A stretch of 64,000 bases of DNA from UBA5189 sp035631615 (GTDB lineage Bacteria > Chloroflexota > Limnocylindria > Limnocylindrales > CSP1-4): assembly GCA_035631615.1 (NCBI GenBank), contig DASQIK010000066.1, positions 34,572 to 98,571 of the forward strand, written 5' to 3'. Both the position numbers and the translations under genes were made by a program. Positions 9,252-16,135 of the stretch are shown here, piece by piece. The first letter of the stretch is position 1; each line of letters begins with the position of its first letter. The notes beneath the pieces were generated by a model. It was not told the DNA's origin. It saw only the letters and a list, made by a program, of their open reading frames with translations, and searched no databases.

Positions 9252-9299
9252 GTGGTGAGCCCGCAGGGACTTGAACCCTGAACCCGCTGATTAAGAGTC
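9252..9299. repeat. attL: 48-bp copy of the tRNA-Lys 3' part
   Basis: Perfect 48-bp match to 22589-22636. It covers the CCA end, acceptor 3' strand, T arm, variable region and the 3' half of the anticodon arm including the anticodon of tRNA-Lys, but lacks the D arm and 5' acceptor strand, so it is not a functional tRNA. Identity stops abruptly at 9300. The 198 bp before it (9054-9251) and the 159 bp after it show no convincing gene; the latter holds the paired GTTGCTACCA repeats. Confidence 0.93.
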
Positions 9300-9390
9300 C
9301 CGGCAGGGGTGGCCGGGAGTGTCCGGACGAGGAGGCTGTGCGAATGGCGGCCGGTCCCCAGGCCGGGGTTGGACGGGCGCGACCGCTGGC

Positions 9391-9413
9391 GTTGCTACCA
9401 GCCGTTGCTACCA
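9391..9413 (+). repeat. paired GTTGCTACCA repeats near attL (possible integrase arm sites)
   Basis: GTTGCTACCA occurs at 9391-9400 and 9404-9413, 13 bp apart, about 90 bp inside attL. The same decamer pair recurs inside attR, which suggests arm-type binding sites for the N-terminal domain of the integrase. Confidence 0.6.
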
Positions 9414-9458
9414 GCGCTGCCCTAAAGGGCTTGCCTGACATTCTCGGGCGAGGCCTCA

Positions 9459-10919
9459 CTACCGATTCATGGCCTCGCGGAACGGCTCGTGCAGGAAATC
9501 TCTCAGCGGTATCGGCTTGTCCAGGGCTCTGGGAATTCCGAGCTCGATGGCGCGCCGTCGGATCAACGTTCGCCACTCGCGACGTCGCCGTGGGTCGACC
9601 ATCGCTTCGTCGACGTCCAGATCAGGATCACGGTCGAACCGCCAAGGTCCCGACCCGCCCGCTTCGAGGAGCAGACGGGCGAGGATCGCCCGTCTGAGAA
9701 GATCGCGCCACCGATCGAACAGGACGGCCACGCGGTCGTCGACCATGACCTGATCGAGTCCTCGCGCGGCGAAGAGATCCTCCCAGCGCTTCGGTGGGAT
9801 GACCTCGCCGTGGGCGACCTTCCCGCGAATCTTGAGCAGCTCACCGACGTCCTCGAAGATCGCCGAGGGCGGGTCGCCGGCGCGCGCGAGGAGCTGAGCC
9901 GCTCGAGTCTTGATTCTGAGCGTGATCTCCTCGCGCTCACCGGTCGAGAGCGCGGCCTCGAGGCCGATGGCGATGTCGATGACGACGTCCGCCCAGGCAG
10001 CGGTCCGGTGCGATCGGTTGAACCGGCTCAGGGCGACGATGATCGCGGGCGGGATCTTCACCTTCGAGCGATCGTCGAGCTCGCAGATGCGCGTTGCGAT
10101 CGCATCGATCCCGGCGAGTTCCTCAGCATTGACGACACCTACGCGGAGCCAGGATGTAGCCTGCTCGGGATCCACGGCAACTGCGTTCGGCCCGCCGGTG
10201 TGGACCATCTTCGGCTGTCCATAAACCTCGAAGGGCTCGACGATCGACCCCGCCGTAACAAGGCGGAGCGCCGTCGAACCGTGCGCGAGGTGTGGCCGAA
10301 CATCGAACGCGACGATCCAGCCATCGCGGCCCGATCCCTCGGCGACGAGGAACGCACTCGGCTCCGTCGAACCCCAGCTCACGTGCGCGTCGTCGCTCGC
10401 GCTGGCGCCCTCAGGGATCTCCGGTGAGATCGTCTCCCGGATGCCGTGGACGTGGCGGATCCGAGCGTCGTGGAGCTCCTGACCGTCGACCGCACTCGCG
10501 TCCAAGTCAAGGAGGAGGCGCATCACGCGAACCGGCTGCTCAGGGTGCTCGAGGTGGTCTAAGAGCTCGTCGACCTGCGGGCCCGGGCCCGACACCACCT
10601 CGCCGTACCGGAGTGTCTCGACCGTGGCGGCCGCAACGACACCACGAACGAGGGCCTCGACGTATTCCTCCGCGCGGCCGAACCCGAGCCTCCATCGGCC
10701 GGGGATGAGTTCGTTGAGTTCGTTTGCCAGGTCATCCTCTGCCGCCCCGCGGCCGCGCAGCCGCCAAAGCCGTCGGCGCTCGATCCAGGGGTTGTCGCGG
10801 CCAGGCGCGGGGATTAGGCCGGCGGCCTCGAGACGGGGCAGCTCGGCCTTCAGGTACCGGATCGCAGCGTCGCGGATTCGCTCACGAGTCACCGCATCGA
10901 TCGGGAAGGATGTCGCCAC
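9459..10919 (-). CDS. ApeA-like HEPN-domain protein (probable RNase-type defence cargo)
   Basis: 486 residues. The C-terminal part (about 290-420) matches the Apea-like HEPN domain: ALSRFNRSHR, then an alpha-helical DIAIGLEAAL stretch, and LLKIRGKVAHG holding the HEPN Rx4H motif (Arg365, His370). HEPN proteins of this type act as RNases in abortive anti-phage responses. The N-terminal about 280 residues are an unrecognised putative sensor region. It lies at the attL edge, transcribed outward, a typical place for cargo. The RNase role is inferred from the family. Confidence 0.7.
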   Translation of the reverse strand: MATSFPIDAVTRERIRDAAIRYLKAELPRLEAAGLIPAPGRDNPWIERRRLWRLRGRGAAEDDLANELNELIPGRWRLGFGRAEEYVEALVRGVVAAATVETLRYGEVVSGPGPQVDELLDHLEHPEQPVRVMRLLLDLDASAVDGQELHDARIRHVHGIRETISPEIPEGASASDDAHVSWGSTEPSAFLVAEGSGRDGWIVAFDVRPHLAHGSTALRLVTAGSIVEPFEVYGQPKMVHTGGPNAVAVDPEQATSWLRVGVVNAEELAGIDAIATRICELDDRSKVKIPPAIIVALSRFNRSHRTAAWADVVIDIAIGLEAALSTGEREEITLRIKTRAAQLLARAGDPPSAIFEDVGELLKIRGKVAHGEVIPPKRWEDLFAARGLDQVMVDDRVAVLFDRWRDLLRRAILARLLLEAGGSGPWRFDRDPDLDVDEAMVDPRRRREWRTLIRRRAIELGIPRALDKPIPLRDFLHEPFREAMNR

Positions 10920-11040
10920 CGAATCGCTCTAGATCAGGAGCGTCGCGCTTGGCATCTCGGTCAAGAGTAGAGCGCCTCCGTCCGCTGACTGCATGTCTCG
11001 CTAGGGTAGATTCCGGAACTCGACCGGTAGGAGGGATCCG

Positions 11041-11133
11041 TGGCGGCCTCGGTGTGCTCCTCAGCACGGTCAGCCTGCTCGAAGTGTGGCCATGACGACA
11101 GGCTCGAGCTCACCTTCGTGGTGTCGACATGAC
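11041..11133 (+). CDS. very small Cys-containing peptide (30 aa)
   Basis: GTG start 7 nt after a good GTAGGAGG Shine-Dalgarno. The product is MAASVCSSARSACSKCGHDD followed by a short hydrophobic tail; the C-x6-C-x2-C-x-H spacing hints at metal binding. Its TGA overlaps the ATG of the next small ORF (ATGA). Unrecognised; may be a real phage-type mini gene. Confidence 0.4.
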
Positions 11134-11277
11134 GACCACGGTCCCGGTCGAGGTCCGGCACTACCTCGACGTCGGCGCCTGGTCATCGCGCTCGCGCTCT
11201 TCGGCACGGCGCTCACCGCCCGCCGGCGCGTCATCGTGGTGCCGTACCGCCCGACGATCCAGGTGCCGGTCCCGTGA
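11129..11277 (+). pseudogene. small membrane-protein ORF with apparent frameshift
   Basis: Starts at an ATG coupled to the previous stop and reads MTTTVPVEVRHYLDVGA in one frame. From about 11179 the protein-like sequence continues in the -1 frame as LVIALALFGTALTARRRVIV to a TGA at 11275-11277. Re-reading one C at 11179 joins them into a 50-residue single-helix membrane protein. Sequencing error, real indel or programmed frameshift cannot be told apart; no classic slippery heptamer is seen. Confidence 0.35.
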
Positions 11278-11287
11278 TCGGGCGGTG

Positions 11288-11425
11288 ATGACCCCGGGCG
11301 CGGTCACGCGAGCTGGTCGTTTCGCGCGAAACGAGATCGTCGTCGACCCGCGGCGCCGGGGCGGCTGGATGGTATCGGCGGCCGTTTATGTGGCGATCAC
11401 TGGTGGGGCCGCATGGATCCGCTGA
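11288..11425 (+). CDS. small single-pass membrane protein (45 aa)
   Basis: Begins MTPGAVTRAGRFARNEIVVD, has a cluster of Arg residues, then one hydrophobic segment (WMVSAAVYVAITGGAAW). It overlaps the start of the TM-GAF gene by 13 bp, so the two are probably co-translated. Only a weak Shine-Dalgarno. No family recognised. Confidence 0.35.
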   Translation: MTPGAVTRAGRFARNEIVVDPRRRGGWMVSAAVYVAITGGAAWIR

Positions 11426-12201
11426 CGGCGCTGCTTGGCACGGTGGGCGTCGCCACAGTGGGTGTAGTCGCGACCCTCATTCTGAAGAAGGCCGGGTTCG
11501 ACGAGGTCGATATCGGGGTCAACCCGCCGCGATTCAAGATCTCCCGCAAGAAGCCTGAGCCGTCCCACGGCGGGTCGCCCCTACCGAGTGTCGAGCCGCC
11601 GGCGCCGACCGGCTCAGAGATCCAGCGTGAGCGAGACCAGCTGCGAGAGGCGATCTTCGCGTATAGCGAGGCCGCGCAGGCGCTCGAGGCCCTGCTCGGA
11701 TGCAAGGCAGTTGAGCGCGACCGATACGCTCGGGAGTGGTTCGACAGCCTGTGCAACGGCCTCGAGACCGCACTTAGGACCTCAACGGAGGAGCGCTATC
11801 GAGCGAGCGTCTGGGCCAGTCGCGCCGATCCCGAGAACTTCGATGCAGTCGGCCTTGGCAAGTTCGATCCTCACGACGTCCGCTACCAGAAGCTGAAACG
11901 GACGGGCACCATCGGCGGCGAGGCGTTCGCCGTCACGAGCGGCGAGAAATACTGCCCCGACATCCACGATCCGGACTGCAATTGGGTGCCACGGAGCACG
12001 AAGAAATCGAAGTACCGAAGCCTGTTCGCGGTGGCGCTCGTCGACCTCGAAAACGAAACGCGACGCTGGGGCGTACTGACGATCGATTGCAACATCAAGG
12101 ACGGGTTCTCAAAACTCGACCAACAGGTCGCGCGTCATTTCGGCGAGCTAGCGTCGCTGGGCGAGCTGGTCTGGCGTCGCAAGGAAGCACCGCCGGTCTA
12201 A
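11413..12201 (+). CDS. membrane-anchored coiled-coil GAF-like sensor protein
   Basis: 262 residues. An N-terminal transmembrane helix (about 5-25, LLGTVGVATVGVVATLI) and a Pro-rich linker are followed by a helical coiled-coil segment (about 70-130). A C-terminal GAF-like domain (about 130-255) includes YRSLFAVALVDLENE...WGVLTIDC and a final FSKLDQQVARHFGELASLG helix. TM-GAF proteins act as ligand or redox sensors. Together with the following small gene and its terminator it forms a compact two-gene cassette inside the integrated element. Function unknown; a defence role is possible. Confidence 0.6.
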   Translation: MDPLTALLGTVGVATVGVVATLILKKAGFDEVDIGVNPPRFKISRKKPEPSHGGSPLPSVEPPAPTGSEIQRERDQLREAIFAYSEAAQALEALLGCKAVERDRYAREWFDSLCNGLETALRTSTEERYRASVWASRADPENFDAVGLGKFDPHDVRYQKLKRTGTIGGEAFAVTSGEKYCPDIHDPDCNWVPRSTKKSKYRSLFAVALVDLENETRRWGVLTIDCNIKDGFSKLDQQVARHFGELASLGELVWRRKEAPPV

Positions 12202-12304
12202 CGTGCCCGCGAAACCGGCTAGGCGTTACGCCGGATACGGCGATATAGTCCAACCGGACGTCGATCACGGAACGACGATCCAGTCGGGGAGATTCGAGGA
12301 GGAC

Positions 12305-12484
12305 ATGCTGGAGCGAAATGGGTCCCACCGTCGGGGGGCGGAGGTGAACCCAACGGTCGGCAGTCCGCTTGGCAAGTTGATCAAGCGGGAAATCGACAGT
12401 CGGGAATACGTCCGCCAGGTCAACGAGAAGAGGGAGCGCCACGGCCTCCCCCCGATCAGACCGCAGACCGCCGACGGGCAATAG
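12305..12484 (+). CDS. small protein partner of the TM-GAF gene (59 aa)
   Basis: Starts at ATG 12305, with GAGGAGG only 2 nt upstream. A longer version from GTG 12203, 1 bp after the TM-GAF stop, would be 93 residues; the start is uncertain. The hydrophilic product contains VNPTVGSPLGKLIKREIDSR and ends with a basic helix. Unrecognised. It is closely downstream of the TM-GAF gene and followed by a strong terminator, so the pair likely forms one transcript. Confidence 0.5.
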   Translation: MLERNGSHRRGAEVNPTVGSPLGKLIKREIDSREYVRQVNEKRERHGLPPIRPQTADGQ

Positions 12485-12506
12485 TTCACCCGCACCGCAC
12501 TCATAC

Positions 12507-12543
12507 GAAGGCCCCGCTAGGTCCCGCCAGGCGGGGCTTCTTC
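12507..12543 (+). terminator. rho-independent terminator after the TM-GAF cassette
   Basis: GAAGGCCCCGC (12507-12517) pairs with GCGGGGCTTC (12531-12540), with a 13-nt loop, and is followed by TTC. It separates the TM-GAF/small-protein pair from the next membrane-protein gene, so the ATG at 12544 right after it is unlikely to be that gene's start. Confidence 0.8.
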
Positions 12544-12723
12544 ATGCCCGGGAAAGCCCGAGGCCAGGCGGGTTCGTGCGCGTCCGCGGATCCAACTCGG
12601 GGGCCATCGGCGGCCGCCAGGTTGCCGACCGCGTGGCGGTGCGCGTTGCGGCTGCTCGTCGCGCCCGGGCACGTTCCGCGCGGAAACGAGATCGACCTCC
12701 CGCGGACCCGGAGCGATCCGAGG

Positions 12724-13842
12724 GTGGGCGAGGCGAGTCACGTACGGCTCACCGGGTGGGTCGGCTTCTCCACTATCGCGGTCGCCGCCGCTGGCCTGAT
12801 CCTCGTCGCCGGACGGGGAATGGGCTTCTACAACGACGAGTGGTGGTTCATCCTCGGCCGCTCGATCTCGGACCCGGTGACATGGTTCGCCGCGCACAAC
12901 GAGCATTGGGTGACGCTCCACGTCATCGTCTACCTCGGCCTCCACCAGCTAGTCGGCGAGAGCTCGTATCTCCCGTACCTGGCCGCCCTCATGGCCGTCC
13001 ACGTCTCGGCGGCTGCCGCGCTGTTCATCCTCGTCCGGCGGATCCGCGACGGCTGGGCGCCGCTTGCCGTCACGTCGATCTTCCTCGTCCTCGGATCGGG
13101 CTTCGAAAACCTGTTCTGGGGTTTCCAGATGGGGATGGTCGGCGGCCTCAGCCTCGGTCTGTGGGCACTCGTCGCCGTGCCACGGCGGCCGATCGTCGCG
13201 GCGGTGCTGCTGCTCGCGGGGGTCGCGACGTCGGGCTCCGTCCTTTTCGGGGTCGCGGCGGCGTGCGTGTACCTGCTGCTGACCCGTCCACGCTGGGCCG
13301 CGATCACGCTGCTGCCTGTTGCCGCCTATGGCGTGTGGTGGGTGGTCATCGGCGCTGCCACGGCACGCAACGAGCACCTCCCGTTCAATCTCGGCTGGAC
13401 GCTTGGGTATCCCGGCAACGCGCTCGGTGCCTGGATGGGTGGTGTGACCGGCCTCGGCTTCGCGGGCGGCCTCGCAGTCCTGCTCGTCACGCCATACCTG
13501 CTGTATCGCTCGCGGCCCTTGAACCCGCTCGTCCTGGCGTCGATCGCGGCGATCACCGCCGAGGTCGCGGTGCTCACGTTGAGCCGGTCGGCGATCAACT
13601 CACCGTGGGCGCCCCGGTACGTCTACCTGTGCGCGCCGTGGGCGCTGATCGTCGCGTCGGCGATGCGGCTTCCGACGCTGGTCGCCCGCCCGGCGTTCGC
13701 TTGGGCATTGGCGGTCAACCTGCTGCTCGTCGTGTACTGGGGCCACCAGTGGCCGATCGAGCGAGGCAATCCGCCGGTTACCTGCCAGCCCGCGGCAGTC
13801 GCGGGCGCCAGCGTGTGCGAGACGAATTTCGCCGCTCGCTAG
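12724..13842 (+). CDS. GT-C-like multipass membrane protein carried by the element
   Basis: About 372 residues from GTG 12724; the frame is open back to 12544, but that ATG abuts a terminator. About ten hydrophobic helices. After the first comes FYNDEWWFILGRS and AHNEHWVTLH, an acidic/aromatic loop of the kind found in GT-C glycosyltransferases. Phages and satellites often carry such genes to alter host surface glycans. Its stop codon overlaps the stop of the minus-strand remnant at 13839. Function inferred from topology only. Confidence 0.55.
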   Translation: MGEASHVRLTGWVGFSTIAVAAAGLILVAGRGMGFYNDEWWFILGRSISDPVTWFAAHNEHWVTLHVIVYLGLHQLVGESSYLPYLAALMAVHVSAAAALFILVRRIRDGWAPLAVTSIFLVLGSGFENLFWGFQMGMVGGLSLGLWALVAVPRRPIVAAVLLLAGVATSGSVLFGVAAACVYLLLTRPRWAAITLLPVAAYGVWWVVIGAATARNEHLPFNLGWTLGYPGNALGAWMGGVTGLGFAGGLAVLLVTPYLLYRSRPLNPLVLASIAAITAEVAVLTLSRSAINSPWAPRYVYLCAPWALIVASAMRLPTLVARPAFAWALAVNLLLVVYWGHQWPIERGNPPVTCQPAAVAGASVCETNFAAR

Positions 13843-13961
13843 ACCCCCGCGAGCGCGTCCAGGTACGCGGTCCCGAACTCGACGGTGGGCTCGATCGCGG
13901 AGCCCTCGCCCCATTCGTTGAACGTGCCGCCACCGCCCGCCGCCAGGAGGACGCGACGCAC
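13839..13961 (-). pseudogene. C-terminal remnant of a glycoside hydrolase-like gene
   Basis: A 40-codon frame that can start at GTG 1 nt after the tail-protein stop. It contains GTFNEWGEGSAIEPTVEFG, which resembles the C-terminal FNEW-EG-IEP block of GH99/GH71-like glycosidases. The rest of such a domain (several hundred residues) is absent. Most likely a leftover of a deleted or recombined gene; it could also be a tiny translated ORF. Confidence 0.45.
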
Positions 13962-13962
13962 G

Positions 13963-14619
13963 TCAGGCGCCGGCCAACGAGGCCCAGAACTCGGGCGAGT
14001 ACGACGTGGACGACAGAATGTTGAGCGCCCCGCCAGATGTCTGGACGGCCAATGCCTGGAAATACTGGCCGGCGGTCGGTTCCCATTCAGTCGAGCACGA
14101 CAACCGCGTGACGTCGCCGTTGACTGCCCCTCGAACGTCCGACACGATCGCCACGCCATTGCACAGGATGTACAGGTAGCGGATGCCCGTGGCGTTCGAC
14201 GCGAACTCGACGCTGGCACCGACGCGCCACAGGCCGCCCATGCCGGTCGGGATGGTGAGCCGGTCCGTGTTGGAGCTCGTGCTGTGGATCGAGTCGGAGT
14301 CGTAGCGGTTCGTGTTGAACGTGAGCATCGTTCCGAAGTCGCCGGAGTTCCGCGACAGGTTCGCGTTGTTGTAGGCGCGGGCGCCATGGAGCGGCGTGTA
14401 GCCCCACGACGGCACCGTGCCGTTGCTCACGTAGACCGTGCCGGCGGCTCCGGCCGCGATGTTGCCCCACGTCGCCCACGAGTTGCCGGCGTAGTTCGAC
14501 TTGTAGAGCAGATTGTGCGTGGAGCACGAGTAGAGCGAGCCGTCCGGCACGGTGTTCGCGGCTGGTCGGTTCGCGTGGGTGTCGAGCCCGAGATGGATCC
14601 CGGCAACGGTGGCAGTCAT
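13963..14619 (-). CDS. phage tail-tip/fibre-like protein with C1q-like domain
   Basis: 218 residues. The N-terminal part (about 1-85) looks like a short fibre/collar region rich in Gly, Asn and Tyr. The C-terminal about 130 residues match the C1q/TNF-like fold of phage receptor-binding tips: FNTNRYDSDSIHSTSSNTDR, LTIPTGMGGLWRVGASVEF, RYLYILCNG. A GGGAGACGCC-ATG ribosome site supports this start. It is the only structural-type protein in the element, so it may alter helper-phage host range. Confidence 0.65.
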   Translation of the reverse strand: MTATVAGIHLGLDTHANRPAANTVPDGSLYSCSTHNLLYKSNYAGNSWATWGNIAAGAAGTVYVSNGTVPSWGYTPLHGARAYNNANLSRNSGDFGTMLTFNTNRYDSDSIHSTSSNTDRLTIPTGMGGLWRVGASVEFASNATGIRYLYILCNGVAIVSDVRGAVNGDVTRLSCSTEWEPTAGQYFQALAVQTSGGALNILSSTSYSPEFWASLAGA

Positions 14620-14628
14620 GGCGTCTCC

Positions 14629-14739
14629 CTAGTGATTGTCGGCGAGATCGATGCCCGTCGAGCCGGCGCGGGCTGGCGCGAGGTGGCCACGGATGACGCC
14701 CCGCGGCCGGTCGACGGATGGTGCCCGGGTCCTGCTCAT
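14629..14739 (-). CDS. very small basic phage-type ORF (36 aa)
   Basis: Begins MSRTRAPSVDRPRGVIRGHL. Its ATG overlaps the stop of the upstream 80-residue gene (ATGA) and it ends just before the tail-protein ribosome site. Coupling supports translation; no family recognised. Confidence 0.4.
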   Translation of the reverse strand: MSRTRAPSVDRPRGVIRGHLAPARAGSTGIDLADNH

Positions 14740-14978
14740 GCCGTGACTCCGCGAGCGCGATCGGCGCGGATCCGGAGCTCGGCGAGCTCATTGCACTCGA
14801 CCGGTGTCAGCGCGAGACCCTCGCCGGCGGCGCGACGCTCGAGCGCCGTGTACCGGATCCCGACGTCGGATCCGGCCAGGGCGCCTCGTCGGCGCATGAG
14901 CAGGCTCGAGGCGCGCTGGCCGTCGGCGGCCGCCGCGGCTTGGGCGGGCGGGGTTGGGCGGATCCGACGTCGAGCCAT
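14736..14978 (-). CDS. small helical phage-type protein (80 aa)
   Basis: Starts at ATG 14978, preceded by GGAGGTAGGC. The product has a basic N-terminus (MARRRIRPTPPAQ) and a helical C-terminus (VGIRYTALERRAAGEGLALT...LAELRIRADRAR). It lies directly downstream of the small-terminase gene (2 bp gap) in the same operon. No family recognised. Confidence 0.55.
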   Translation of the reverse strand: MARRRIRPTPPAQAAAAADGQRASSLLMRRRGALAGSDVGIRYTALERRAAGEGLALTPVECNELAELRIRADRARGVTA

Positions 14979-14980
14979 GC

Positions 14981-15391
14981 CTACCTCCGCCTCGGGCCGT
15001 ACCAGCGGGCCTGGGCGCCGCGACGAGCGAACCTGGTCGCTGCGGCCGAGGCATCGTCCGGATCCTCGTCCGGCAGCTGGAGCCTGCCGATGAGCCGGCC
15101 GAGGAGCTCGCGCTGCTGCCGTTGCTCGGCGAGCAGCGGGTGGGCAGTCAGCTGGCCCCGGCTGCCAGGGATGGCGAGCTCGGCGCCGGCGAGCGCGGTT
15201 GCGATGAAGTCGATCGAGTCGAGCGTGCGACACGCCTCGGCGAGCAGCTCGAGCTCGGGGACCGAGAAGTCGAAGTCGGCGACCAGGCGGCGCCAGAGCC
15301 GGCGACCACGAGCGCCGAGGCCGCGCGGGGCGGGGGTCAGACCGGCCACGGCATATTCATGCATGCGGGAAAAACAGCCCGATCCGGGCAC
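14981..15391 (-). CDS. small terminase subunit, P27 family
   Basis: 136 residues (127 if it starts at MHEYAVAG). Matches the P27-type small terminase pattern: LGARGRRLWRRLVADFDF, PELELLAEACRTLDSID, then GSRGQLTAHPLLAEQRQQR and LGRLIGRLQLPDEDPDD. TerS recognises the packaging site on phage DNA and presents it to the large subunit. No large subunit is encoded in the element, so packaging would need a helper phage, as in PICI-type satellites. Confidence 0.85.
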   Translation of the reverse strand: MPGSGCFSRMHEYAVAGLTPAPRGLGARGRRLWRRLVADFDFSVPELELLAEACRTLDSIDFIATALAGAELAIPGSRGQLTAHPLLAEQRQQRELLGRLIGRLQLPDEDPDDASAAATRFARRGAQARWYGPRRR

Positions 15392-15487
15392 CGAGGTCGC
15401 ACGCGGCTGCGACGCGGTCCTCGTTTGGCGGTCGATCGAAAGTTCTGGACCCCCCTACCCGGCAATTCATGCACGGGCATGCACGAA

Positions 15488-16135
15488 TCATCGGAACTCG
15501 AGCCGAGGCCGACCGGCGCCGCTGAATCGGACGGCACCGCGCGGAGGCGCGAACGGGAACGTTGCCGGGAGGACGACCGGACGACGGACTGGAGCCGCAC
15601 GCGCCGGGGTTCGCGCTTTCGAGGCGGCGTTCCGGACCGCGTCCTGGAGCAGCTGACGCTCGCGCGACAGCTGCTCGAGCTCCCGGGCCCTAGCCCGCGA
15701 AGCCCGGAGCTGCTCCTCGCGCTCCATGTCCTCGATCCATCGTGGCCACGGCCCCGATTCCCCGACCATCCTCCGGGCATACGTCTCAGCGTCTCGTTCC
15801 GCAGCGAGACGCTGCATGGCAAACCTTCCGGTCGCTCGCTGCCAGACGTGACGAAGCTCGTGCGCGAGCGTGCTCCGGTCCGCGCGCGGATGGACGAGGT
15901 AGATGGCGCCGTCGGCCTCCCAGCCCAGAACCGGATCCTGGCGTGGATAGCGGCGCTGACCGATCGCCAGGCGAATGTCCGGCGCGAGCGACCGATCGGC
16001 CAGGTCGACGACCCATCGGACCGGTGGGATCGCGCGCAAGCCGAGATCGAGAGCGATCGCACGAATGATCCCGTCGACCAGGCGGTGCGAGGCAGCCGGG
16101 ATGGCCCGATTGGCAAGGTCGGCGTACGTCGTCAT
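15488..16135 (-). CDS. zinc metallopeptidase-like phage protein (HExxH)
   Basis: 215 residues from an ATG overlapping the upstream stop (ATGA). The zinc-binding motif is AHELRHVW (His92, Glu93, His96), followed by ERDAETYARRM, where Glu117 could be the third ligand. The N-terminal domain resembles minimal zincins of the DUF4157/ImmA type. The C-terminal about 80 residues are charged helices and a Pro/Arg-rich tail. Possible roles: cleavage of a repressor, or a head-maturation-like task. Neither is shown by the sequence. Confidence 0.6.
   Translation of the reverse strand: MTTYADLANRAIPAASHRLVDGIIRAIALDLGLRAIPPVRWVVDLADRSLAPDIRLAIGQRRYPRQDPVLGWEADGAIYLVHPRADRSTLAHELRHVWQRATGRFAMQRLAAERDAETYARRMVGESGPWPRWIEDMEREEQLRASRARARELEQLSRERQLLQDAVRNAASKARTPARAAPVRRPVVLPATFPFAPPRGAVRFSGAGRPRLEFR

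Noticed and set aside
9252..9299. Second tRNA-Lys gene
   Set aside because: Only the 3' part is present; the D arm and 5' acceptor strand are missing, so it is the attL copy.
12544..12723. N-terminal extension of the GT-C-like gene from ATG 12544
   Set aside because: The ATG lies directly on the end of a terminator hairpin, and the extension is hydrophilic and Arg-rich before the first helix; GTG 12724 is preferred.
15488..16135. Prohead protease/capsid assembly gene
   Set aside because: HExxH zinc motif fits a zincin, not the serine-type prohead proteases; no capsid gene beside it.
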